Positions 1 to 7,519 of a stretch of DNA of 61,397 nucleotides are shown here, one piece after another. Under the pieces are notes generated by a model. That model did not search any database. It had not been told where the DNA came from and was given only the letters and a program-made list of their open reading frames with translations. Positions within the stretch are counted from its first letter, which is position 1. Each line of letters begins with the position of its first letter. The position numbers and the translations under genes are program-made. The stretch comes from an uncultured Oscillospiraceae bacterium (GTDB lineage: Bacteria; Bacillota; Clostridia; Oscillospirales; Oscillospiraceae), in assembly GCA_904419145.1 (NCBI GenBank), contig CAJFQQ010000009.1, positions 1 to 61,397 on the forward strand, given 5' to 3'.

Positions 1-124
1 TGCCCGGGACAAGATCAACAAAAAGGGCTATTCCCCGGCGGAGATGACCGATGAGAGTCAGTGCATCGGCTGCGCCTTCTGCGCCACCATGTGCCCGGAT
101 TGCATCATCACCGTGGAAAAGTAG
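1..124 (+). CDS. 2-oxoacid:ferredoxin oxidoreductase, ferredoxin-like (delta) subunit, 3' end only
   Basis: The window opens inside this gene; only the last 40 codons are present, reading from base 2 to a TAG at 122-124. The visible part carries one C-x2-C-x2-C-x3-C-P cluster motif (C-I-G-C-A-F-C-A-T-M-C-P), which binds a [4Fe-4S] cluster. It lies 18 bases ahead of the alpha subunit of a 2-oxoacid oxidoreductase, the usual place of the small electron-relay subunit that passes electrons to ferredoxin. A second cluster motif, if any, lies upstream of the window. Confidence 0.85.
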   Translation, partial: ARDKINKKGYSPAEMTDESQCIGCAFCATMCPDCIITVEK

Positions 125-142
125 AGAAAGGCAGGAGAGAAT

Positions 143-1204
143 ATGGCAGAACGTGTATTGATGAAGGGCAACGAGGCCATCGCCGAGGCGGCGATCCAGG
201 CCGGCTGCCGCCACTACTTCGGCTATCCCATCACCCCGCAGACGGAGATCGCCGCCTACATGGCAAAGAAGATGCCCAAGATCGGCGGCACCTTCCTCCA
301 GGCGGAGAGCGAGATCGCGTCCATCAACATGGTCTACGGCGCCGCCGCCGCGGGCATGCGGGTGATGACCTCCTCCTCCAGCCCCGGGATCTCCCTGAAG
401 GGCGAGGGCCTCAGCTATATCGCCGGCAGCGACGTGCCCGCCTTTGTGGTGAACGTCCAGCGGGGCGGCCCGGGCCTGGGCGGTATCCAGCCCAGCCAGA
501 GCGACTACTTCCAGGCCACCAAGGGCGGCGGCCACGGGGACTACCACATGATCGTCCTGGCCCCGGCCTCCGTCCAGGAGATGGCCAGCCTCACCATCAA
601 GGGCTTCAATCTGGCGGACAAATACAACATGATCTCCATGATCCTGGCGGACGGCACCATCGGGCAGATGATGGAGCCCATCTCCTTTGAGGACGTGGAG
701 GTGGAGCACTACGACAAGCCCTGGGCCCTGACGGGCACGGAGTGCAAGCGCAAGCACAATATCGTCAACTCCCTTTACCTCCAGCCGGAGGTGCTGGAGC
801 GCAAGAACTTCGAGCGCTACGAGAAGTACAAGGTCGTGGAGGAGAACGAGGTTCTCTACGAGACCTACATGATGGACGACGCGGACTACTGCGTGGTGGC
901 CTTCGGCATCGCCGCCCGCGTGGCGAAGAACGCGGTGGTGGCCGCCCGGGCCGAGGGGATCAAGGCCGGCCTCATCCGCCCCATCACCCTGTGGCCCTTC
1001 CCCAAGAAGGTACTGCGGGACGCCGCGGATCAGGTGAAGAGCTTTATCTCTGTGGAGCTGAATATGGGCCAGATGATCGACGACATCCGGCTGGCCACCG
1101 AGTGCCGGCGGCCGGTCACCCTGTGCAACCGGGTGGGCGGCATGATCCCCAGTCCCGACCAGGTGCTCCAGAGCATCCGCGAAGCTGCGAAAGGAGGCAA
1201 CTAA
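143..1204 (+). CDS. vorB: 2-oxoacid:ferredoxin oxidoreductase alpha subunit (VorB type)
   Basis: A 353-residue cytoplasmic subunit of a CoA-dependent, thiamine-diphosphate 2-oxoacid:ferredoxin oxidoreductase, which turns branched-chain or other 2-oxoacids into acyl-CoA, CO2 and reduced ferredoxin. The start reads MAERVLMKGNEAIAEAA and is followed by the family signature GYPITPQTEI near residue 28, the QAESEIASINMVYGAAAAG segment near 55, and TSSSSPGISL. Length is normal for VorB/KorA of the four-subunit class. It sits between the ferredoxin subunit and the beta subunit, with 2 bases to the next start. The alpha sequence alone does not settle whether the substrate is 2-oxoisovalerate or 2-oxoglutarate; ilvE downstream favours branched-chain acids (inference). 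Confidence 0.9.
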   Translation: MAERVLMKGNEAIAEAAIQAGCRHYFGYPITPQTEIAAYMAKKMPKIGGTFLQAESEIASINMVYGAAAAGMRVMTSSSSPGISLKGEGLSYIAGSDVPAFVVNVQRGGPGLGGIQPSQSDYFQATKGGGHGDYHMIVLAPASVQEMASLTIKGFNLADKYNMISMILADGTIGQMMEPISFEDVEVEHYDKPWALTGTECKRKHNIVNSLYLQPEVLERKNFERYEKYKVVEENEVLYETYMMDDADYCVVAFGIAARVAKNAVVAARAEGIKAGLIRPITLWPFPKKVLRDAADQVKSFISVELNMGQMIDDIRLATECRRPVTLCNRVGGMIPSPDQVLQSIREAAKGGN

Positions 1205-1206
1205 TC

Positions 1207-1968
1207 ATGGCGATCGTATTTCAGAAACCCAAGTCCCTGACGGACGCCGTTCTGCACTACTGCCCTGGCTGTCCCCACGGCATCATCCACCGTCTGGTGG
1301 CGGAGGCCATCGACGCGCTGGGCATCGAGGGCAAGGCTATCGGCGTGGCCCCGGTGGGCTGCGCGGTGATGGCCTATGACTACTTCACCTGCGACATGAT
1401 CGAGGCCGCCCACGGCCGCGCCCCTGCCACCGCCACCGGCATCAAGCGCAGCCGTCCGGAGAACATCGTCTTTACCTACCAGGGCGACGGGGACCTGGCC
1501 TCTATCGGCATGGCGGAGACCGTCCACGCCGCGGCCCGGAACGAGAATATCACCATCATCTTTGTCAACAACGCCATTTACGGCATGACCGGCGGCCAGA
1601 TGGCCCCCACCTCCCTTCCCGGCCAGGTGACCCAGACCTCCCCCTACGGCCGGGATGTGAAGCACTGCGGCTGGCCCATCCGGGTCTGCGAGATGCTCTC
1701 CACCCTAGAGGGCCCCGAGTACATCGCCCGGGTGGCGGTGAACAACGTGAAGAACGTGAAAGCCGCCGGCAAGGCCATCAAGAAGGCCTTCCAGAACCAG
1801 GTGGAGGGGAAGGGCTTCTCCCTCATTGAAGTGGTGTCCGCCTGCCCCACCAACTGGGGCATGACGCCCAAGCAGGCCCTGAACTGGGTGGAGAGCGACA
1901 TGATCCCCTACTACCCCCTGGGCGTGTATAAGGACAGAAGTGCTGCAAAGGAGGCGGAGGCGAAATGA
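1207..1968 (+). CDS. 2-oxoacid:ferredoxin oxidoreductase beta subunit (TPP-binding)
   Basis: A 253-residue subunit that binds thiamine diphosphate and Mg2+ and carries the 2-oxoacid decarboxylation step. Seen: YCPGCPHGIIHR near residue 18, GxGC-like PVGCAVMAYDYF, and the TPP motif QGDGDLASIGMAETVHAA, followed by NNAIYGMTGGQM, which closes the Mg-diphosphate site. The ATG at 1207 follows the alpha stop by two bases, with AAAGGAGG just upstream inside the alpha gene. The next subunit overlaps its stop by 4 bases, so the three are probably translationally coupled. Confidence 0.92.
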   Translation: MAIVFQKPKSLTDAVLHYCPGCPHGIIHRLVAEAIDALGIEGKAIGVAPVGCAVMAYDYFTCDMIEAAHGRAPATATGIKRSRPENIVFTYQGDGDLASIGMAETVHAAARNENITIIFVNNAIYGMTGGQMAPTSLPGQVTQTSPYGRDVKHCGWPIRVCEMLSTLEGPEYIARVAVNNVKNVKAAGKAIKKAFQNQVEGKGFSLIEVVSACPTNWGMTPKQALNWVESDMIPYYPLGVYKDRSAAKEAEAK

Positions 1969-2504
1969 AAACCACCCAGATTCTGATTGCCGGCTTCGGC
2001 GGGCAGGGCATCCTGTTTGCCGGAAAGTTCCTGGCCTACAAGGGCCTGCTGGAGGATCTCCAGGTCTCCTGGCTGCCCTCCTACGGCCCGGAGATGCGGG
2101 GCGGCACCGCCAACTGCAACGTGATCCTCTCCGAGGAGGCGGTGGGCTCCCCCATTGTCACCGACCCGGACGTATTGATCGCCATGAATCTTCCCAGCCT
2201 GGAGAAGTATGAGAGCACCGTGGTGCCCGGCGGGCAGATCTATGTGGACTCCACCCTGATCTCCAAGAAGGTGGAGCGCAGCGACGTCCAGGTGTTTTAC
2301 ATCCCCGCCACCAAGATGGCCAACGACGCCGGCGTCCCCACCCTGGCCAACATGGTGATGATGGGCTGCGTGCTGAAAAACAACCCGGAGCTGACCTTCG
2401 ACGGCACGGCGGAGACCATGCAGAAGCTGGTGCCGGCCAAGAAGGCCAACCTGGTGGAGCTGAATATGAAGGCCCTGGAGGCCGGCCGGGACTATGCCGG
2501 CTGA
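1965..2504 (+). CDS. 2-oxoacid:ferredoxin oxidoreductase gamma subunit
   Basis: A 179-residue protein of the catalytic gamma family that completes the delta-alpha-beta-gamma complex. The N-terminus shows the Rossmann-like [12 protein letters not shown] motif near residue 10, then [13 protein letters not shown], which is diagnostic of this subunit. It overlaps the beta stop by 4 bases and the following amidase start by 11 bases. Its role is to form the CoA and substrate-binding face with alpha. Confidence 0.92.
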   Translation: MKTTQILIAGFGGQGILFAGKFLAYKGLLEDLQVSWLPSYGPEMRGGTANCNVILSEEAVGSPIVTDPDVLIAMNLPSLEKYESTVVPGGQIYVDSTLISKKVERSDVQVFYIPATKMANDAGVPTLANMVMMGCVLKNNPELTFDGTAETMQKLVPAKKANLVELNMKALEAGRDYAG

Positions 2505-3294
2505 GCGGCTGCGGGTTGCCTGCGTCCAGATGGACATGCGCCTGGGGGACGCAGACGGTAACTTCGCCCACGCGGAGGAACTGGTCCGCGCCGCCGTGGA
2601 GCGGGAGCGCCCGGATGTGGTGGTGCTGCCGGAGACCTGGAACACCGGCTTTTTCCCAAAAGACCTGTCCACCTGCGCTGACCGGGACGGGCAGCGGACC
2701 AGGGAGACCTTCTCCCGTCTGGCAAGGGAGCTGAACGTCCACATCGTGGCCGGCAGCGTGGCGGACGCGCGGGGCGGCAGGTTCTGCAACACCGCCTATG
2801 TCTTTGACCGCTCCGGCGCGCTCACCGCATCCTACGACAAGATCCACGCCTTTACCCCCATGGGGGAGCAGCTGGCCTTTGCCCAGGGGGATGCCCTGTG
2901 CCGCTTCTCTCTGGAGGGCCACGACTGCGGCCTTATCATCTGCTATGACATCCGCTTCCCGGAGCTGACGAGGACCCTGGCCCTCCAGGGGATGGATCTG
3001 CTCTTTGTGGTGAGCCAGTGGCCGGAGAAACGGAGCCCTCATTTGCAGACCCTCAGTCGGGCCCGGGCCATTGAGAACCAGATGTTCCTGGTCCTGTGCA
3101 ACTCCTGCGGCACCGCCGGGGAGACCCGCTACGGCGGCGGCAGCGCTCTCATCGACCCCTGGGGGGAGACCCTGGCCCAGGCGGGCCGGGAGGAGGAGAT
3201 CCTCGCCGCGGATCTGGATTTCTCTGTGATCGACGGCATCCGCTCCTCCATCAACGTCTTTCGGGACCGGCGGCCGGAGCTTTATCACGTTTGA
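2494..3294 (+). CDS. Carbon-nitrogen hydrolase (nitrilase superfamily, omega-amidase-like)
   Basis: 266 residues of the nitrilase fold that hydrolyses a C-N bond. The catalytic Glu-Lys-Cys triad is visible: E in VVLPETWNTGF near 48, K in YDKIHAF near 115, and C in GLIICYDIRFPEL near 150. The closest recognisable group is omega-amidase/YafV-like enzymes that deaminate 2-oxo-acid amides left by glutamine transaminases. Its position between an oxoacid oxidoreductase and an aminotransferase supports a job in 2-oxoacid amide clean-up or salvage (inference). The ATG lies within the end of the gamma subunit, so translation is likely coupled. Confidence 0.85.
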   Translation: MPAERLRVACVQMDMRLGDADGNFAHAEELVRAAVERERPDVVVLPETWNTGFFPKDLSTCADRDGQRTRETFSRLARELNVHIVAGSVADARGGRFCNTAYVFDRSGALTASYDKIHAFTPMGEQLAFAQGDALCRFSLEGHDCGLIICYDIRFPELTRTLALQGMDLLFVVSQWPEKRSPHLQTLSRARAIENQMFLVLCNSCGTAGETRYGGGSALIDPWGETLAQAGREEEILAADLDFSVIDGIRSSINVFRDRRPELYHV

Positions 3295-3333
3295 GCGATT
3301 CCCTGAATTTTGATAGGAAAGGTGGCAATCTCC

Positions 3334-4413
3334 ATGTCCCATACGTTCCCCATCACCCGCACCACCCATCCCAAGGCCAAGCCCGACCAGAGCAACCTGG
3401 GCTTCGGCAAGTACTTCACCGACCACATGTTTGTCATGGACTACGACGAGGGCCAGGGCTGGCACGACGGGAAGATCATCCCCTACGGGCCCATCAGCCT
3501 GGATCCGGCCTCCTGTGTCCTCCACTACGCCCAGATGATGTTTGAGGGCATGAAGGCGTATCTCAACCCGGAAGGGAAGATCAACCTCTTCCGCCCCTAT
3601 ATGAACGCCAAGCGCCTGAACCGCACCAACGAGCGCATGTGTATCCCGCCCATGGACGAGGACCTCTTTGTGGATGCGGTGAAGGCCATTGTGAAGGTGG
3701 ACGCGGACTGGATCCCCTCCGCTCCCGGCACGGCGCTGTACATCCGGCCCTATATCATCTCCGACGAGGTGTCTTTCTCCGTGGAGCCCGCCAAGCACTA
3801 CCACTTCATTATCATCCTCTGCGCCGTGGGTGCCTACTACGACATCAACCGGGGCGGCCTCACCGGCAGCCACATCTATGTGGAGGATGAGTATATCCGG
3901 GCCGCCGTGGGCGGCACCGGCTTTGCCAAGGTAGGCGGCAACTATGCCGGCGGCATGCGGGCCACCAAGAAGGCCCTGGAGGCCGGCTGCAAGGAGGTGC
4001 TGTGGCTGGACGCCTTCGAGCACAAGTATGTGGAGGAGGTGGGCACCTCCAACGCCTTCTTTATGATCGACAACGAGATCATCACCGCGCCCCTGATGGG
4101 CTCCATCCTGCCTGGCGTCACCCGGGACAGCACCATTACCCTTTTGAAAAAGTGGGGCTACAACGTCAGTGAGCGCCGCCTTGCCATCGACGACATCGAG
4201 GCGGCCAGCAAGAACGGGACGCTCCAGGAGGCATGGGCCACTGGAACCGCCTGTGTCATCAGCCCCATTGGCTATCTCCGCTACAAGGGGGAGGACATTG
4301 TTATCAACAGCGGCAATGTGGGCCCGGTGAGCCAGAAGCTCTACGACACCATCTACGGCATGCAGACCGGTACGGTGAAAGACGACATGGGCTGGGTCAT
4401 GACCATTGACTAA
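3334..4413 (+). CDS. ilvE: Branched-chain amino acid aminotransferase
   Basis: A 359-residue fold-type IV PLP enzyme that interconverts Leu, Ile and Val with their 2-oxoacids using 2-oxoglutarate/glutamate. The PLP lysine is in FAKVGGNYAGG at about residue 199. DGKIIPYGPISLDPAS and VEEVGTSNAFF are also typical, and the length matches the eukaryotic-like/long bacterial IlvE group. The start at 3334 is chosen because AAAGGTGG sits 8 bases upstream; a TTG at 3310 would add 8 residues without a ribosome site. It lies 39 bases after the amidase and ends in a strong terminator, so the oxidoreductase-amidase-ilvE set looks like one transcript. Confidence 0.93.
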   Translation: MSHTFPITRTTHPKAKPDQSNLGFGKYFTDHMFVMDYDEGQGWHDGKIIPYGPISLDPASCVLHYAQMMFEGMKAYLNPEGKINLFRPYMNAKRLNRTNERMCIPPMDEDLFVDAVKAIVKVDADWIPSAPGTALYIRPYIISDEVSFSVEPAKHYHFIIILCAVGAYYDINRGGLTGSHIYVEDEYIRAAVGGTGFAKVGGNYAGGMRATKKALEAGCKEVLWLDAFEHKYVEEVGTSNAFFMIDNEIITAPLMGSILPGVTRDSTITLLKKWGYNVSERRLAIDDIEAASKNGTLQEAWATGTACVISPIGYLRYKGEDIVINSGNVGPVSQKLYDTIYGMQTGTVKDDMGWVMTID

Positions 4414-4426
4414 TCGGAACCAGTCT

Positions 4427-4460
4427 GGGGCCGCCTCAAAGAGGCGGCCCCTCTGTTTTC
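4427..4460 (+). terminator. Rho-independent terminator after ilvE
   Basis: GGGGCCGCCTC pairs perfectly with GAGGCGGCCCC around an AAA loop, followed by TCTGTTTTCTCC. Confidence 0.85.
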
Positions 4461-4471
4461 TCCGGGGTTTC

Positions 4472-4500
4472 TTTACAGCTTGCGCTTCTTGTGCTATACT
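4472..4500 (+). promoter_or_regulatory. SigA-type promoter for the 4535 gene
   Basis: TTTACA at 4472-4477, a 17-base spacer, then TATACT at 4495-4500. It sits between the ilvE terminator and the ribosome site of the next gene. Confidence 0.7.
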
Positions 4501-4534
4501 GAGAAAAATTCGATGACAGGAGGTGCATCACACC

Positions 4535-4945
4535 GTGGGAAAGGACCCCTTTAATATCTTCCGTTTCCGGAACCCCAAGCAGGAGAAGAAGGAGATGGAG
4601 GCATATGCGGCCTGGGCATTTCCCTATGGGGCGGAGCAGGAGAAAAAGATCCGTGCGCTGCTGACCCAGCTGGTGCCGCAGGAGGATGCAGCCATATCCA
4701 TGGTACTTTTCCTGACAGGAAAAGAGGCATTTTGGGATAAGGACGATGAGCATGAAGAGGGAGAGCAGTGGGATCCGCTGCAGGAGGCCGCGGATGTGCT
4801 GCGGCGCAATGGCCTGCGGATCCACAGGAAGCACCTCCCGCTGTATCTGGCGCTGATCCTGGCAGACAGCCAGGTGGACGAGCGCCTTTTGTATCCGGAG
4901 GCAGAGGAGCTGATCGCTCTGGCGGAGCGCCTTCCATTCAAATGA
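4535..4945 (+). CDS. Hypothetical protein, 136 aa, charged/helical
   Basis: I do not recognise the family. The protein is hydrophilic and acidic, without signal peptide or membrane segment, and looks mostly helical (RALLTQLVPQEDAAISMVLF; QEAADVLRRNGLRIHRKHL). A GTG at 4535 is preferred: AGGAGG at 4518-4523 precedes it by 11 bases, while the GTG at 4523 overlaps that ribosome site. It has its own promoter and a terminator shared with the convergent Cys-rich gene, so it is probably monocistronic. Confidence 0.7.
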   Translation: MGKDPFNIFRFRNPKQEKKEMEAYAAWAFPYGAEQEKKIRALLTQLVPQEDAAISMVLFLTGKEAFWDKDDEHEEGEQWDPLQEAADVLRRNGLRIHRKHLPLYLALILADSQVDERLLYPEAEELIALAERLPFK

Positions 4946-4957
4946 TTCGAGCGCAAG

Positions 4958-4991
4958 AACGCTGCCGCCTGCTTAAGCAGGCGGCAGCGTT
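4958..4991. terminator. Bidirectional terminator between convergent genes
   Basis: A perfect 15-bp stem (4958-4972 with 4977-4991) around TTAA. It is flanked by A and T bases on both sides, between the plus-strand gene ending at 4945 and the minus-strand gene ending at 5045. Confidence 0.75.
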
Positions 4992-5044
4992 TCGCATGCT
5001 CTGTACACTGGCGGACTGGGTGATCGCGCCCGGGCATGTCGGGA

Positions 5045-5251
5045 TCAGCAGCAGCTGGAGCAGCTGGAGCTGCTGTTGCTGCCGCAGCCACAGCAGCAGC
5101 GGTTGCCGCAGGAGCAGTTGGAGCAGCCGCAGGAACAGCTGTTGGTGCTGCTGGTACTGGTGCTGTTAGAGCAGCTGCGGGAGCAGCTGTTGGTGCTGCT
5201 GGAACTGTTGGAGCAGCCGCAGGAGCAGGAATTGGAGCAAGAACAACACAT
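5045..5251 (-). CDS. Cys/Ser-rich 68-aa peptide, candidate spore-surface protein
   Basis: The 68-residue product is almost entirely Ser, Cys, Asn, Gly and Thr; I count 20 cysteines, in CCSCS, CSCGCS and CCCGCG runs. It has no hydrophobic signal. The reading direction is supported by GGAGG (minus strand, 5264-5260) 8 bases before the ATG at 5251 and by a sigma-K-like promoter at 5300-5328. Cys-rich, low-complexity proteins of this kind are found in spore coats and exosporia, where they crosslink; that role is inference. The opposite strand also has an open Ala-rich frame, but it lacks a ribosome site. Confidence 0.7.
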   Translation of the reverse strand: MCCSCSNSCSCGCSNSSSSTNSCSRSCSNSTSTSSTNSCSCGCSNCSCGNRCCCGCGSNSSSSCSSCC

Positions 5252-5299
5252 GGGAAGTTCCTCCCTCTCTCAATAGTATAGAGACGTTTCCGTCCGGAC

Positions 5300-5328
5300 T
5301 ATCCTATGTTCCGAGGGAGGCTGCGGTG
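5300..5328 (-). promoter_or_regulatory. Sigma-K-like promoter for the Cys-rich gene
   Basis: Read on the minus strand: CACC (5328-5325), 16 bases, then CATAGGATA (5308-5300). This fits the Bacillus late mother-cell consensus mACm-16/17-CATAnnnTA at every defined position. The predicted transcript start is about 40 bases before the ATG. The consensus is established for Bacillus; its use here is inference. Confidence 0.5.
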
Positions 5329-5349
5329 CGCTCTTAACGAAACTTTTAC

Positions 5350-5378
5350 TTTACAAACAGCGGAACGCATGATATAAT
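5350..5378 (+). promoter_or_regulatory. SigA promoter of the aromatic operon
   Basis: TTTACA at 5350-5355, a 17-base spacer, TATAAT at 5373-5378. Transcription would begin near 5385, giving a leader of about 250 bases before aroF. Confidence 0.85.
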
Positions 5379-5410
5379 ACAACCCGGTTATTGTTAAGGG
5401 AGTATTTCAA

Positions 5411-5533
5411 ATGGCTCATATTGCTCTGACAAGCGCATACTTTTTCTTCTTTTTCAGCTTTACCTATTACTTTATGGGTAAGGCTTATTTGGGTTTCACC
5501 GAAAAAGGAAGGCGCGCCTGTCAGGCTGCTTGA
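5411..5533 (+). CDS. Phe/Tyr-rich leader peptide of the aromatic operon attenuator
   Basis: A 40-codon frame starting ATG GCT CAT, with AAGGGAG 8 bases upstream. By my translation it has 8 Phe and 4 Tyr. Ten of these twelve fall in codons 10-26: Tyr10, Phe11-15, Phe17, Tyr19, Tyr20, Phe21 and Tyr26 (with Phe29 just after). It ends with TGA at 5531. It lies between the operon promoter and a terminator ahead of aroF, the DAHP synthase gene. The role is sensing charged tRNA-Phe/tRNA-Tyr by ribosome stalling, as in the E. coli pheL leader. The frame is too short to be noticed by usual gene finders. Confidence 0.85.
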   Translation: MAHIALTSAYFFFFFSFTYYFMGKAYLGFTEKGRRACQAA

Positions 5534-5578
5534 TCGCAGGAATACCCCTTCTGATTTGGACTTCACGGTGGAAACCCA
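5490..5578 (+). promoter_or_regulatory. Antiterminator pairing in the aromatic leader RNA
   Basis: Bases 5490-5501 (TGGGTTTCACCG, inside leader codons 27-31) can pair with 5566-5578 (CGGTGGAAACCCA). The helix has 12 base pairs and a single bulged G at 5570. It uses the left arm and loop of the terminator stem at 5559-5588, so the two structures exclude each other. A ribosome held at codons 10-21 would leave 5490-5501 free. Confidence 0.75.
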
Positions 5579-5594
5579 CTGTGGGGTCTTTTTT
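5559..5594 (+). terminator. Attenuator terminator before aroF
   Basis: A 13-bp stem with three G-U pairs joins 5559-5571 to 5576-5588 around the tetraloop AAAC, followed by TTTTTT. It ends 45 bases before the aroF start, leaving room for the aroF ribosome site AAAGGAG. Confidence 0.85.
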
Positions 5595-5638
5595 GTTGGA
5601 AAAAAATCTGATGGATTTCAATAAAGGAGCATACTGCC

Positions 5639-6655
5639 ATGGTCGTCATTTTGAAGAAAAATCCCAATGAAAAGCAGCTGGAAAACCTGAAAAACTGGCT
5701 CAGAAGCCTGGGGCTGGAGATCCACATGAGCACCGGCTCCAACCAGACGGTGCTGGGACTGGTGGGGGACACCTCGGTGGTGGACATCGACCTCATCAAG
5801 GCCCTGGATATCGTGGAGGAGGTCAAGCGCATCCAGGAGCCCTTCAAGAACGCCAACCGCAAGTTCCATCCCCGGGACACGGTCATCCAGGTGGGCGGCG
5901 TGAAGCTGGGCGGCGGCAACTTCCAGTTCATCGCCGGGCCCTGCTCCGTGGAGACGGAGGAGCAGATCTGCTACGTAGCCCAGGCGGTGAAGGACGCCGG
6001 CGCCGGCATCCTCCGGGGCGGCGCCTTCAAGCCCCGGACCTCCCCCTACTCCTTCCAGGGGCTGGGGGCCGAGGGCATCCGGCTGCTGCTGGAGGCCAAG
6101 GCCAAGACGGGTCTGCCCATCATTACGGAGATCATGGACCTCCACCAGCTGGAGTACTTTGACGAGGTGGATATCATTCAGGTGGGCGCCCGGAACATGC
6201 AGAACTTTGAGCTTTTGAAGGAGCTGGGCCACCTGCGCAAGCCCGTGCTCATCAAGCGGGGCATGTCCGCCACCCTCCAGGAGCTCCTGATGAGCGCAGA
6301 GTACGTTATGGCCGGCGGCAACGAGCAGGTGATCCTCTGCGAGCGGGGCATCCGGACCTTTGAGACCGCCACCCGCAACACCCTGGACCTCAGCGCTGTG
6401 CCGGTGCTGAAGGGGCTGAGCCACCTGCCGGTGGTGATCGACCCCAGCCACGCCACCGGCAAGGCCTCCCTGGTGCGGCCCATGGCGCTGGCTGCTGCCG
6501 CCGCGGGGGCGGACGGGCTGATGATCGAGGTCCACAACGACCCTCAGCACGCCTGGTGCGACGGGCCCCAGTCCATCACGCCGGAGGCTTTTGCCGCATT
6601 GGCACAGGATGTGCGCAATATCCTGCCCTTCTGCCAGTACAACTACGAATCCTGA
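5639..6655 (+). CDS. aroF: 3-deoxy-7-phosphoheptulonate (DAHP) synthase
   Basis: 338 residues. Catalyses phosphoenolpyruvate plus erythrose 4-phosphate to DAHP, the first step of aromatic synthesis. This is the type I-beta form: an N-terminal ferredoxin-like regulatory domain (about 1-75, [17 protein letters not shown]...) and then the TIM-barrel with IAGPCSVET near 98, [16 protein letters not shown], and DPSHATGK near 268. AAAGGAG precedes the ATG at 5639. It is the first structural gene behind the Phe/Tyr leader attenuator and heads a nine-gene operon. Confidence 0.97.
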   Translation: MVVILKKNPNEKQLENLKNWLRSLGLEIHMSTGSNQTVLGLVGDTSVVDIDLIKALDIVEEVKRIQEPFKNANRKFHPRDTVIQVGGVKLGGGNFQFIAGPCSVETEEQICYVAQAVKDAGAGILRGGAFKPRTSPYSFQGLGAEGIRLLLEAKAKTGLPIITEIMDLHQLEYFDEVDIIQVGARNMQNFELLKELGHLRKPVLIKRGMSATLQELLMSAEYVMAGGNEQVILCERGIRTFETATRNTLDLSAVPVLKGLSHLPVVIDPSHATGKASLVRPMALAAAAAGADGLMIEVHNDPQHAWCDGPQSITPEAFAALAQDVRNILPFCQYNYES

Positions 6656-6673
6656 GAAACGGGGAGATACGCC

Positions 6674-7519
6674 ATGAAGATAGGGATTGTGGGGCTGGGG
6701 CTCATCGGCGGCTCCCTGGCCCGGGCCATCAAGGCCAATACCGCCCACACCGTCTGGGGCACGGACCTGCAGCGCCCGGTGGTCTACCGGGCCAAGCTCC
6801 TGGAGGTCATTGACGAGGAGCTGACCGAGGACCGGGTGGGCAGCTGTGATATTGTGATCCTGGCCATCTACCCCCGGGATACTGTGGAGTGGGTCCGCAC
6901 CCACGCCGCTGTGATCCAGAGGGGGGGCGTGGTGGTGGACTGTGCCGGCGTGAAGCGGGCGGTGTGCGAGCCCTGCTGGGAGATGGCGGAGCAGAACAGC
7001 TTCACCTTTATCGGCGGCCACCCCATGGAGGGCGTGGCAAAGCTGGGGTTTGAGAATTCCCGGCGGGACATGTTCGTCAACGCCTCCATGATCCTGGTGC
7101 CCCACAGGGATCTGGATATCGAGACCATGAAAAAGGTCAAGGACGTGTTCGACGCCATCGGCTTTACCCGCTATGAGATCGCCACGCCAGAGAAGCACGA
7201 CCGGATCATCGCCTTGACCAGCCAGCTGGCCCATGTGGTCTCCAGTGCCTATGTGAAAAGCCCCACGGCCCACGAGCACCGGGGCTTTTCCGCCGGCAGT
7301 TTCCGGGACATGACCCGGGTGGCCTTCCTCAATGAGGCGATGTGGGCGGAGCTGTTCCTGTTGAACCGGGAGGATCTGCACCGGGAGATCATGGGACTTA
7401 TCGAACGGCTCCAGGAGTACGACGACGCCCTCACCGCCGGGGACGAGGCGAAGATGGCGGAGCTCCTCCGGCAGGGCCGGGAGATCAAGGCGGAATTGGA
7501 CCGGGAGGAGAGAGAATGA
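6674..7519 (+). CDS. tyrA: Prephenate dehydrogenase
   Basis: 281 residues. Oxidises prephenate to 4-hydroxyphenylpyruvate with NAD(P)+, committing flux to tyrosine. The N-terminal Rossmann motif GLGLIGGSLA is near residue 6, GGHPMEG near 115, and a conserved SQLAHVVSSAY follows. No fused chorismate mutase or C-terminal ACT domain is present. It sits 18 bases after aroF, and its TGA overlaps the aroB start. Confidence 0.93.
   Translation: MKIGIVGLGLIGGSLARAIKANTAHTVWGTDLQRPVVYRAKLLEVIDEELTEDRVGSCDIVILAIYPRDTVEWVRTHAAVIQRGGVVVDCAGVKRAVCEPCWEMAEQNSFTFIGGHPMEGVAKLGFENSRRDMFVNASMILVPHRDLDIETMKKVKDVFDAIGFTRYEIATPEKHDRIIALTSQLAHVVSSAYVKSPTAHEHRGFSAGSFRDMTRVAFLNEAMWAELFLLNREDLHREIMGLIERLQEYDDALTAGDEAKMAELLRQGREIKAELDREERE

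Noticed and set aside
5036-5281. Plus-strand Ala/Gly-rich open frame opposite the Cys-rich gene
   Set aside because: No ribosome site or promoter points this way. The minus strand has a strong ribosome site, a sporulation-like promoter and a convergent terminator.
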